DNA from: Acidobacteriota bacterium
GTDB lineage: Bacteria; Acidobacteriota; Thermoanaerobaculia; Thermoanaerobaculales; Thermoanaerobaculaceae
Direction of reading: 5' to 3'
NCBI GenBank assembly: GCA_003158745.1
Contig: PMLC01000046.1
Location: forward strand, 28,943-71,464
Length of the DNA stretch: 42,522 bases
The position numbers and the translations under genes are program-made. Shown here piece after piece: positions 16,743 through 24,667 of this stretch (position 1 is its first letter; the number at the start of each line of letters is the position of its first letter). A model generated the notes under the pieces. The model ran no database searches, was not told the origin of the DNA, and saw nothing but the letters and a program-made list of their open reading frames with translations.

Positions 16743-17765
16743 GTGGGGAGCCCCCAGACCGTCTTCGTGACCGGTGCTACCGGGTTCATCGGCACCGCGC
16801 TGGTCGCCGAGTTGGTCCGCTGCGGGAATCGGGTGCGAGCGCTGACGCGTGCGGCGAGTAACCGCGAGGGCCTCGCCCTCGAGCACATCTCGCTCGTCAA
16901 GGGCGACATCCTCGACCGGACCTCGCTCGAGCGCGGCATGGCAGGGTGCTCCCGGGTCATCCACCTGGCGGGATACGCGCGCAACTGGGCCCGAGATGCG
17001 AGGTCGTTCTTCGCGCACAACGTCGAAGGCACGCGGAACGTGCTCACCGCGGCCCGCGCCGCCGGCACTGAGAGGGTCGTGGTCACCTCGACAGTTGTGA
17101 CTTTCGGTCCCACCCTGCCGGGCGTCGTCGGCGACGAGACCACGCCACGCAGCACAACAGGCTTCTTCACGGAGTACGAGGAGAGCAAGACGGTCGCCGA
17201 GCGCGAGGCGCTCCGATTCGCAGCCGAGGGCCTCCCGGTCGTCATCGTCAACCCGACTCGGGTCTACGGCCCCGGCAAGCTCACCGAGGGGAACTCGGTG
17301 AGCCTCATGATCGACCTCTACGACCGCGGCAAGCTGCCCGTGCTCCTCGACGGCGGCAGCAGCGTCGGCAACTACGCACTGGTGGATGACGTCGTGCGCG
17401 GCCACATCCTCGCGATGGAGAAAGGGAGGGTCGGCGAGCGGTACATTCTTGGCGGCGAGAACGCTTCGCTCAGGAGGTTCTTCGAGGTGGTGGATGACGT
17501 GTGCGGGAGGAGACATCGCCAGGTCCCTCTTCCGCGCCCCCTCGCGCTGGCCTACGCCCACCTCGAGCAGAGAAGGGCGCAGTGGTTCGGCTCGCACCCG
17601 CGAATCACTCCAGGTTGGGTGGCGACGTTCCTGCAGGACTGGGCCTACTCCTGCGCCAAGGCGGAGCGTGAGCTGGGTTACACGTGCACGCCGCTGCGCG
17701 AGGGCGTCCGCCTCACCTGCGAGTGGCTCGTACGGTTGCGGAAGATCGGACGGAGCGGGCCGTGA
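16743..17765 (+). CDS. NAD-dependent epimerase/dehydratase (extended SDR)
   Basis: A 340-residue extended short-chain dehydrogenase. The Rossmann nucleotide site TGATGFIG is at about 10-17, a HLAGYARNWARD segment follows, and the catalytic YEESK (Tyr145, Lys149) is present. NPTRVYGPG and YILGGENASLRR follow further on. It resembles the dihydroflavonol-reductase-like and hopanoid-associated HpnA-type sugar epimerases, but the substrate is unknown. The start is GTG at 16743, eight bases after GGAG; a GTG at 16734 is possible, and the longer frame from 16596 has a non-conserved head. Its stop overlaps the next start (GTGA at 17762-17765), so the CPBP gene is coupled to it. Confidence 0.83.
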   Translation: MGSPQTVFVTGATGFIGTALVAELVRCGNRVRALTRAASNREGLALEHISLVKGDILDRTSLERGMAGCSRVIHLAGYARNWARDARSFFAHNVEGTRNVLTAARAAGTERVVVTSTVVTFGPTLPGVVGDETTPRSTTGFFTEYEESKTVAEREALRFAAEGLPVVIVNPTRVYGPGKLTEGNSVSLMIDLYDRGKLPVLLDGGSSVGNYALVDDVVRGHILAMEKGRVGERYILGGENASLRRFFEVVDDVCGRRHRQVPLPRPLALAYAHLEQRRAQWFGSHPRITPGWVATFLQDWAYSCAKAERELGYTCTPLREGVRLTCEWLVRLRKIGRSGP

Positions 17766-18484
17766 GCCGCCAAGGTGGGCCGGCGTCGCTGCGTGGGCTT
17801 CTCGAGGGCGTGCGCCTCAAGCCCACGCTGATCCTGCTCTGGGCACCGTTCGTACTGACGACCTTTAGGTACTACGGGACCAAGGCGTTCTACCTGAACG
17901 ATCTCTCCACCGGGTTCGTCTTCCGCTCCGATCCTGCGCTGACGGCGGAGCTGTACACCTTCGGCTCTTCGTTCGTGCTGTTAGGCCTTCTTTCGCTCTT
18001 TATCATCAAGACGGTGCTCGGGGAATCGGTGGTCGAGTACGGTCTCGCCCTGGGCGACTGGCGATTCGGCATCAAGGCTCTCCTGCTCCTCACCCCGGTC
18101 ATGGTGCTGCTCGCGTACCCCTCTGCGAGGCAAATCCGGTTCCTGGCCGAGTACCCGTTGAACCCTGGGGCCTGCAGGTCCGCCGCTGCCTTCCTCGGGC
18201 ACGCGGCCGCCTACCTCCTCTACTACGCCGGCTTCGAGATCTTCTTCCGGGGCCTCGTTCAGAACGGGCTGCGTGACAGCCTGGGCGATTGGACGGCGAT
18301 CCTTGTTCAGACCGGGCTATCGACCCTCATGCACATAGGCAAACCGGCGGACGAGATCTACGGCGCCATCCTCGGCGGTGTGGTGTTTGGTTTCGTCGCC
18401 CTCCGCTCCCGTTCACTGCTCTACGTGATCCTGATCCACTGGGTCCTCGGCGTCGCCCTCGATCTTTTCATCTGCCTCGGATAA
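17762..18484 (+). CDS. CPBP (CAAX-like) intramembrane protease family protein
   Basis: A 241-residue membrane protein with about six helices. The CPBP motifs are present in reduced form: FEIFFRGLVQNG (Glu159, Arg163; the family usually has EExxxR, here only one Glu), LSTLMHIGKP (His191), and ILIHWVLGVALD (His226). The family includes Rce1-like proteases, bacteriocin-immunity proteins and probably non-catalytic members. The start is GTG at 17762, six bases after GGAG and overlapping the epimerase stop. The missing second Glu leaves protease activity uncertain. The gene is followed immediately by the relic at 18485. Confidence 0.75.
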   Translation: MSRQGGPASLRGLLEGVRLKPTLILLWAPFVLTTFRYYGTKAFYLNDLSTGFVFRSDPALTAELYTFGSSFVLLGLLSLFIIKTVLGESVVEYGLALGDWRFGIKALLLLTPVMVLLAYPSARQIRFLAEYPLNPGACRSAAAFLGHAAAYLLYYAGFEIFFRGLVQNGLRDSLGDWTAILVQTGLSTLMHIGKPADEIYGAILGGVVFGFVALRSRSLLYVILIHWVLGVALDLFICLG

Positions 18485-18695
18485 CCATTGCTGTGCCGGC
18501 GCGGCCACGTGCTGGCTGGCCTCCTCACCATGGTCAACAACCCGGCCAGTACAATTTCAATGACGGCCGGGGGACTTCGTGGCGGGGCATAATGCAGGCG
18601 TACCGGAGGCAGTTGCCATCGCGGTCTGGGTCCGCGTCCCGGCGCTCAGGTAGGGTCCGCTGCTGAGGACCAGGAACGAGGCCCTCATCGAGTTT
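18485..18695 (+). pseudogene. Relic of a paralogue of the exported two-repeat gene (6098-6940)
   Basis: Translating 18515-18570 gives GLLTMVNNPASTISMTAG, against DGIIAMVNSPVNTIGMTAG in the intact gene. One extra G in the run at about 18561-18567 shifts the frame. After it, HNAGVPEAVAIAVWVRVPA aligns with RNAGVPETVITAIWARIPA. A TAG stop follows at about 18650, and a weaker match (NEALIEFFV to DDARLVDFV) continues to about 18695. DNA similarity is visible in the same stretches. So at least the end of repeat 1 and the start of repeat 2 of a related gene lie here, broken by a frameshift and a stop. No signal peptide or cassette element remains. Confidence 0.72.
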
Positions 18696-18895
18696 TTCGT
18701 TGATTGGACGTTCCCTGTCTCTCCCGAGAACGTAGCGTACGCGTGAGTTAGGTCCAAAGCGAGGTCGAGGTTCTCGAGCGGACCACAATCCTTACGGCCC
18801 CGCGGCACGGCACAATCGCTGTACCATGGTATGGGACCGCCCACACAAACTGTTGCCCCTCAGGGGGAGGCAGCCCCGAAGAGAAGGGGGACGCT

Positions 18896-19525
18896 GTGGT
18901 CACGAAGATCGATCTCAAGAAAGAGCTGAAGCGGTTCTACGCGCCGTCCGCGGCCGCAATCGCGGTGGTCAATGTGCCGGAGTTCAACTTCGCGATGATC
19001 GACGGCTACATGGAACCGAGTGAGCGGCCGGCAACGTCGGTCGCTTTCCAGAACGCAATTGCGGCGCTCTCCGGCGTGTCCTTCTCGCTCAAGTCCATTT
19101 CGAAACAGAGAGCGCGCAACCCCGTTGACTACGCCGTGATGGCGCTCGAGGCGTTGTGGTGGGTTGACTCGGGCAACTTCGACTTCCAGGCCAGCGCCCG
19201 CTGGCGCTGGACGCTCATGGTCATGCAGCCGAAGCACATCACTGAAACGATGTTCGCCCGAGCCCTCCTGGACGCCAGGGAAAGGGCTGGCATCCCGGGT
19301 GCGACTCGACTGCGCTTCGGGCCTTTCACCGAGGGGCTCTCGATCCAGACGATGCACGTCGGCCCGTACCATGAGGAACCGCGAACCATGGCGCGCATGA
19401 AGACGTTTGCGTCGGAGAACTGCTTTCGCTACCGTGGCAAGCACCACGAGATCTACCTGGGAGACCCGCGAAGGGCCAAACCAGAGAAGCTGCGTACGAT
19501 TCTGCGCCAACCTGTCGAGAAGTAG
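18896..19525 (+). CDS. GyrI-like small-molecule-binding domain protein
   Basis: A 209-residue protein matching the stand-alone GyrI-like (SOUL/BRE superfamily) proteins. Marks are an N-terminal DLKKELKRFYAPS, then FAMIDGYMEPS, a central MALEALWWVDSG and a late MHVGPYHEEPRTMARM. These domains bind hydrophobic or cationic small molecules; in AraC/MerR regulators they act as effector domains, and stand-alone forms may act as drug sinks or hydrolases. The start is GTG at 18896, four bases after a GGGGGA run; no ATG fits. It is monocistronic as far as seen, with the two-repeat relic upstream and about 120 bases before the next gene. Confidence 0.85.
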   Translation: MVTKIDLKKELKRFYAPSAAAIAVVNVPEFNFAMIDGYMEPSERPATSVAFQNAIAALSGVSFSLKSISKQRARNPVDYAVMALEALWWVDSGNFDFQASARWRWTLMVMQPKHITETMFARALLDARERAGIPGATRLRFGPFTEGLSIQTMHVGPYHEEPRTMARMKTFASENCFRYRGKHHEIYLGDPRRAKPEKLRTILRQPVEK

Positions 19526-19646
19526 CGCCTCTCTCGAAGGCGCGCAAATCCCCGGGACGAGCAGCATCCGCCGTGGAGAGCATGCTGGCCAGGGAAGGAG
19601 TACACTGAAACCCGTTGGGGGACTCGTCGACGAGCGAGATGTACGT

Positions 19647-21209
19647 GTGGGAAATCACCTCCAGGCAATCATCCATGCGGCAGCTCGCTTCCGGGCGGAG
19701 ACGCCGAGTAGCCGGCTGGAACGCTCAGACGGGGAGGCCTGGTCCCGCGGTTCCGGCGGGAGGTGTGCTGTCGCTCTGCCGCTGATCATCCAGGGTGGTA
19801 TGGGCGCCGGCGTGTCCAACTGGGTGTTGGCACGGGCTGTCTCGCTGGAGGGCCAGCTCGGCGTCGTGTCCGGCACGGGTGCGGAAGCGATCATGGCGGG
19901 TCGCCTGCGCTCCGGCGACGACTGCGGGCACGCGCGGCGCGCGCTCGCCGCATTCCCCGACCAGGACGTCGCGGCGCGGATCGTGGCGGCCTACTTCGTC
20001 GAGAACCCCGCCGACCGACGCTCCGCCAGGATGCCGAGGCAGCACGTGCTGCGCGATCCCGAGGAGCTCATCCAGGACACCGTTGCCGCCAACTTCGTCG
20101 AAGTGTTCCTCGCGAAGGAGGGACACGACAACCCCGTTGGATTCAACCTCCTGACCAAGATCCAGCTTCCGGTTCTGGCCAGTCTCTACGGCGCGATGCT
20201 GGCCGGTGTCGACGTCATCATCATGGGCGCCGGGATACCTCGCGAGGTCCCGGCCATTCTCGACCGGCTGGCAGGCCACGACGAGGTCTCGATGGCGCTG
20301 CAGGTCGAGGGTGCGACGGCCGAGGACAACTTTCGCACTCACCTGTCGCCGCGCAGCGTGCTGTGCGGCGCGCCGCTAGAGTTGCGGCGACCGGCCTTCT
20401 ATCCGATCGTCTCCTCCAACGTGCTCGCCCTGACCATGGCCAGGAAGGCCTCGGGCCGGGTCGATGGCTTCGTCATCGAGGGGCCGACGGCGGGCGGACA
20501 CAACGCGCCGCCCCGCGGCGGTTCGAGCCTCGATGCCGACCGCCAGCCTGTCTACGGGCCGAAGGACGCCGTGGACGTGGCGAAGATCCGCGAGCTCGGA
20601 GTGCCCTTTTACCTCGCGGGCGGGTACGGCGAGTCGGGGAAGGTCAGGGAGGCTCTCGCCCTCGGCGCGGCGGGGGTGCAGGTGGGGACGCTGTTCGCGT
20701 TCTGCCGGGAGTCCGGCCTTCTGCACTCGATCAAGGAGAAGGCGCTCAGCGTGGCATCGCAGGGAATCGGGAAAGTGATCACGGACGCCTTCGCGTCGCC
20801 GACCGGATTCCCGTTCAAGGTCCTCAGCCTCGAGGGTACCCTCTCGGAGGTGGCGGAATACCTCAGGCGCCCGCGCGGTTGCAACCTCGGGTTCCTGCGC
20901 CGCATCTACAAGCGGGAGGACGGCGAAGTCGGCTATCGCTGCCCGGCGGAGCCGGCCTCGAGCTGGCTGGCCAAGGGCGGCGCCCCGGAGGAGCTCGAGG
21001 GGCGCAAGTGCCTCTGCAACGGGCTCTTGGCGAATCTGGGTCTCGCGCGAGAACGGCGCGGAGGGTACCTCGAGCAGCCGCTGCTGACCGTCGGCGACTG
21101 TTTCAGGCAGCTCAAGGCGTTCGTGGTCGGGGAAGGCGGTAGCTACTCCGCCAAGGATGTCCTCGACTACCTCCTGCGAGACTGCGCCACCACGGCGACC
21201 CCGGCATAG
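19647..21209 (+). CDS. Nitronate monooxygenase / 2-nitropropane dioxygenase-like flavoprotein
   Basis: A TIM-barrel FMN protein. The core runs from LPLIIQGGMGAGVSNW to the C-terminus. Visible are the phosphate-binding GGYGESGKVREALALGAAGVQVGT, GFVIEGPTAGGHNAPP (the His region of the family) and GAGIPREVPAIL. Relatives include nitronate monooxygenases, FabK-type enoyl reductases and PfaD-like proteins; this long form with a Cys-containing C-terminal extension (GRKCLCNGLL) is typical of the nitronate group. The start is uncertain: GTG at 19647 has a poor ribosome site and gives about 45 residues with no clear homology before the barrel. The true start may be closer to 19775, where a GGGAGG lies upstream but no standard start codon is in frame. 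Confidence 0.78.
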   Translation: MGNHLQAIIHAAARFRAETPSSRLERSDGEAWSRGSGGRCAVALPLIIQGGMGAGVSNWVLARAVSLEGQLGVVSGTGAEAIMAGRLRSGDDCGHARRALAAFPDQDVAARIVAAYFVENPADRRSARMPRQHVLRDPEELIQDTVAANFVEVFLAKEGHDNPVGFNLLTKIQLPVLASLYGAMLAGVDVIIMGAGIPREVPAILDRLAGHDEVSMALQVEGATAEDNFRTHLSPRSVLCGAPLELRRPAFYPIVSSNVLALTMARKASGRVDGFVIEGPTAGGHNAPPRGGSSLDADRQPVYGPKDAVDVAKIRELGVPFYLAGGYGESGKVREALALGAAGVQVGTLFAFCRESGLLHSIKEKALSVASQGIGKVITDAFASPTGFPFKVLSLEGTLSEVAEYLRRPRGCNLGFLRRIYKREDGEVGYRCPAEPASSWLAKGGAPEELEGRKCLCNGLLANLGLARERRGGYLEQPLLTVGDCFRQLKAFVVGEGGSYSAKDVLDYLLRDCATTATPA

Positions 21210-21621
21210 TTCAGGGGCCAGAAAACACGCTTTCGCCTTCCTCCAGCTCAACCAGCCACCGATCCGGTCCGAAGGGCACCCCTTCGATTTCTGCGGTGCG
21301 ATTGAGGGCTTCCGAGCCGTCTCCTTCTACCTGACAGCATTCGCGCCGCAGACGACCTTTCTTCCGATCGTGGTGAGGGGGGATGTCGTTTCTGCCAACT
21401 CGCCCGGCAGCACACTCCAGGATTCCCTGCGAGAGCGGGGCGAGGTCCGTGAGAATACGCGGTTCGAGGCTTCCCTCGTCTTTCTCGGCAAGCTCGGTGT
21501 TGGCCGCGGTAAGCGGAGCTGAGGACGGCGAACCGCAACGGGTCGTTTGAAATCGTGTGACGTCGGATGAGACGGTCCGGGCTCGAGAATTGGGTTCCCC
21601 CGACCCGGGAGATGATAGAAC
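21210..21621. other. Intergenic region, no recognised gene
   Basis: A minus-strand frame (21211-21648) reads through this stretch, with a plausible-looking acidic end (DRWLVELEEGESVFSG), but it has no start signal or recognised domain. It could be the tail of a decayed gene. Confidence 0.4.
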
Positions 21622-22014
21622 GTGCGAGCGGACGAACCGGCCGACCATTGGGAAGGCCGGGCGCTCCAGTGGGACACGATGGAGTCGCCTTTGCGTCCGT
21701 GTCCGAGCGATACGACCATCATGCGGTGGTTGGTCGACGACTGGTCCGCCCGCCAGTGCATCCTCGGCGCGACGCCTGAGCAGCTCTTCGTTGCGAAGTG
21801 CGACGCCGTGAAGTGGTTGCGGACGCGGGGCGTGCGGTTCCGCTCGGTCTCGGCTACCACCTTCGCCGGCGACTTCACCCGTGCCCTCGGACGCCAGCGA
21901 GCGATCTTCATGGCCAATCCGATCGGCAATGCGATGCGAACCACCTGGCGCACGGCGAGCAGCGGGACCGAACGGCGCGGCCTGCTGCCCGACCCATCGG
22001 GCATCGACGCGTAG
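21622..22014 (+). pseudogene. Fragment resembling the N-terminus of a class I SAM methyltransferase
   Basis: The first 50 or so residues (WEGRALQWDTMESPLRPCPSD, then a segment ending ILGATPE) resemble the start of a class I SAM-dependent methyltransferase: an aromatic/SPLRP head and the motif-I strand LGATPE. The usual glycine-rich continuation is missing. The reading then changes to an unrelated basic sequence (CDAVKWLRTRGVRFR) and stops after 130 residues, about half or less of a normal enzyme. I take it as a truncated or rearranged remnant. It could instead be a short real protein of unknown role. The gene starts with GTG or ATG near 21622 and has no good ribosome site. Confidence 0.4.
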
Positions 22015-22080
22015 ATACGCCAGCTCCTCGCCAGCCGCAACTGAGGGGAGCGGATCCGGAAAGGGGCCGTGACTGGAGGG

Positions 22081-22938
22081 TCAGTGTGCGCCGGCGGCGC
22101 GGAGGATCTTGGCGGCCTCCGGGCACACCCCCGCCTCCTGGAGGATCGTCATCCCTGGCGCCCGCTGGTACGTCAGGCTCGCCTTCGCGTCCACCAGGGC
22201 GTTCAGTACGCGCGGTTGGCACATCATCACGGCCCAGTTGAGCACCGGAGTGCCGTACTGGTCGCGGCCGTTGGGATCGGACCCGAGCTTGATGAGCTTG
22301 AGCGCCTGATCCTCGTCCTTCTGCATCATCGCCTGGACCAGCAGCGGCGTGAGCGACTTGGGGTCGAGGGTGCTGGTCGTCGCAGGCGGCAGCGTGGGCG
22401 TCGGCTGGACAGCGGCTGGAGCCTCGGCTGCCGAAGCGCGGACCGGGGCCGCCGCGGGAAAGGCAACGAACTCGACCGAGCACGCGTAGGAGTGGCCGTC
22501 GGACTCGCGTTTCGCGAGCTTGAGCGAGCCGGTGACGGTCCCATCGCCCGCCTTGCCGGGCTTGTACTCGAACCACGCACCGGGCAGCTTCACGATGCCG
22601 GTCAGCCCTTCGTGGCTGACGCTGACGTTCACGAGCCTCGTTCCGTCGAGACGGAGCGCGAGCACGAGCAGTTCGCCGCGCCTGGCCCGCATCGAGAGTC
22701 CGACCTCGTCGTCGGCCGCCGTGTCGCCCAGGGCGCGGTCGGTGACCACGACGACGGTGTCCCTCTTGGAATCGTCGAAGAGGTTTTCCTTCGTGGTGCT
22801 GACGGCGAACGCCAGCGTGGCGGTGGTCCCGTCGACCGACGCGGTGCCGGCCGCCTGTCCCGCCTGGAGGGCGAGCAGCGGGCACGGCGCAAGCGCGGCA
22901 ATGACGAGAATGAGCACTGTTCGACCTGCAGGTGTCAT
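22081..22938 (-). CDS. Exported protein with C-terminal ankyrin repeats
   Basis: A 285-residue protein: signal peptide (TVLILVIAALAPCPLLAL), an N-terminal beta-rich domain (about 30-160), a Pro/Ala/Thr linker (TPTLPPATTSTL), and a C-terminal helical pair region. The latter has ankyrin-like spacing: LLVQAMMQKDEDQALKLIKLGSDPNGRDQYGTPVLNWAV and RVLNALVDAKASLTYQ. Ankyrin repeats bind proteins; the N-terminal domain is not recognised. The ATG at 22938 lies eight bases after GGGGGGAG; a TTG six bases earlier is closer to the site than usual. Neighbours give no clear context. Confidence 0.75.
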   Translation of the reverse strand: MTPAGRTVLILVIAALAPCPLLALQAGQAAGTASVDGTTATLAFAVSTTKENLFDDSKRDTVVVVTDRALGDTAADDEVGLSMRARRGELLVLALRLDGTRLVNVSVSHEGLTGIVKLPGAWFEYKPGKAGDGTVTGSLKLAKRESDGHSYACSVEFVAFPAAAPVRASAAEAPAAVQPTPTLPPATTSTLDPKSLTPLLVQAMMQKDEDQALKLIKLGSDPNGRDQYGTPVLNWAVMMCQPRVLNALVDAKASLTYQRAPGMTILQEAGVCPEAAKILRAAGAH

Positions 22939-23273
22939 TTTCAATCTCCCCCCGAGAATCCGTGAAACTGGTCGCAGTATAGCCGAGAAAGCGGGAGCAC
23001 CGCGTAGTTCCGACCCTGGTCATCCTGTGGGCGGACGCCTGGTCAGCTTGGGGACGGGTACGGGCGAAAGGAGCCAGCGCCCTGCAGGGTGTGGCCGAGG
23101 TGCGTGAGCCAAATTACCAGTCGTCGCTGGTAGGCCACCTTGTCCGGCGCTTCCTTACCCCGCGCTATCGGCTGATCTACCGTAGACCTCGGGTCCAGTT
23201 TCGAGGGTGGGCGCATGACTGATACCCTCCACGTCCGTCGTTCCACTACTCAATGTTCGATCTAGTGGCAGTA
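22939..23273. other. Intergenic region, no gene seen
   Basis: This lies between the start of the ankyrin gene and the stop of the AI-2E-type gene. GTAGTTCCGAC at 23004 resembles box A, but there is no box B at the right distance and no gene downstream in that direction. I see no RNA gene or hairpin worth reporting. Confidence 0.4.
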
Positions 23274-24365
23274 TCAGCCGGCAACGTCGATACGGGGACT
23301 GCCGGCATGGCCGCGCATCACCTCCAGGAGGGCGACGGCGATCGCCAGCGCCACCGGACCGATGAAGATGCCGAGCAACCCGAACGCCGCGAGGCCGCCG
23401 AACACCCCGAGGAACACGATCAGGGTGGTGAGCTCATCGGTGCCCCGGACCAGCATCGGGCGCAGGACGGTGTCGACCAACAGCGACGTGACGACGAGCC
23501 CCCACAGGAAAAGGAAGATCGCCGAAGTGTGGTGGTCCGTCGACCAGGCCCAGACGGCGCCTGGCAGCCACACCAGCGCCGTTCCCCCCACCGGCAGAAC
23601 GGACACAATCGCCATCACCAACCCCGCGAGGAACGGAGAGGGAAGGCCCGCGATCCACCAGCCGATGGCGCCCAGCAGGCCCTGCGCCACGGCGCACAGC
23701 AGCGAGCCTCGGAAGATGGCGGTCAGCATCGACTGCAGCGACCGGCTCATGCGGCTGCGGCCGTCTGCGTCGGTGGGCAGGAGGTCGACGGTCGCTGCGG
23801 CCATCCTCTGGCCATCTCGGAGCAGGAAGAAGAGCAGGAAGATCACCAGCATGACCGTGAGCATCGCGTCGAACGCTCCCAGCACCAGCTTGGTGCTCAG
23901 CGCACCCGCGATTGCCGACGCCCGCGTCACAACCACGGCGGCCAGCTTCTGGAAGTCCTCGGGGGAGATGCCCGCCCAGATTCTCCCATCGTCGAGGAAG
24001 CGCGCGACCTTAGGGAGCGCCACAAAGTCCGAGAACGACCTGACGTCCTTGGCGCTCAAGTTGGTCGTGATCTTCGTGGTCACGGCGATGATCTGGCTGC
24101 CCATCATCCCCACCAACAGACCCACCGGGACGAGCACCCCGACCGCGATGGCGAGGGTCAACAGCGCAGCGGCGAGGTTGCGATGTTTGGGCATGCGGCG
24201 CTCGAGGAACGACCATGGCTTCTGGAACGCGACGGCGAGCACGATCGCCCAGGCGACGGCGGCGAGGAAGGGCGAAAGCACGCGGTAACAGACGAAACCG
24301 ATGCCCAGCACCGCGAGCAGGAAGAAAATGACGGCGTAGATCCGGGTGTGGTCGACCTCCTCCAT
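23274..24365 (-). CDS. AI-2E transporter family membrane protein
   Basis: A 363-residue membrane protein of the AI-2E (PerM/TqsA) family: about eight helices, with a soluble segment between helices 3 and 4 (about 95-150). Typical family features are RVLSPFLAAVAWAIVLAVAF, VIFLLFFLLRDGQRM, LPVGGTALVWLPGAVW and a C-terminal LIVFLGVFGGLAAFGLLGIFIGPVALA. Members act as trimeric or higher-order exporters or antiporters; substrates range from AI-2 to Na+ and K+/H+. The ATG at 24365 is six bases after AAGGAGG. The longer frame from 24488 is unsupported. Confidence 0.9.
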   Translation of the reverse strand: MEEVDHTRIYAVIFFLLAVLGIGFVCYRVLSPFLAAVAWAIVLAVAFQKPWSFLERRMPKHRNLAAALLTLAIAVGVLVPVGLLVGMMGSQIIAVTTKITTNLSAKDVRSFSDFVALPKVARFLDDGRIWAGISPEDFQKLAAVVVTRASAIAGALSTKLVLGAFDAMLTVMLVIFLLFFLLRDGQRMAAATVDLLPTDADGRSRMSRSLQSMLTAIFRGSLLCAVAQGLLGAIGWWIAGLPSPFLAGLVMAIVSVLPVGGTALVWLPGAVWAWSTDHHTSAIFLFLWGLVVTSLLVDTVLRPMLVRGTDELTTLIVFLGVFGGLAAFGLLGIFIGPVALAIAVALLEVMRGHAGSPRIDVAG

Positions 24366-24667
24366 CTCAAACCTCCTTACTTCGTTTCGTCCATTCTCTC
24401 TTGAATTCTGGCTCGCTGCACGACCCGGCTGTCTGCGCTCCGGTCCGTTCCCAGCATTTCGCCTCCGAGGCTCGATCTTTGGCCGCACCGTGAAGCTCCA
24501 TCTAATGATATGACCGCGGTGCGGACGACGATGCCCATCAACGCGGACAGGCTCCTAGCCTTCCTTGACCGGGAAGATACTCTCCCATGTCGCCACCACG
24601 CGAGAGCAAACAAAGGGGGCGCCGGCGCGCCCCGTGGTCGCTTCAAGGTCGGAGGAGCGGTTGATGG
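24366..24667. other. Intergenic region, no gene seen
   Basis: This lies between the AI-2E-type gene and the DUF3494 gene, both on the minus strand. It presumably holds the promoter of the former and the end of the latter's transcript. No clear promoter hexamers, repeats or hairpins were found. Confidence 0.4.

Noticed and set aside
23004-23014. GTAGTTCCGAC, similar to box A
   Set aside because: There is no box B at 23 nt, no TAGATT, and no gene downstream in that direction.
23278-23306. GCCGGCA / TGCCGGC inverted repeat at the end of the AI-2E-type gene
   Set aside because: It lies inside the last codons, has a 15-nt loop, and is not followed by a T-run on the minus strand.
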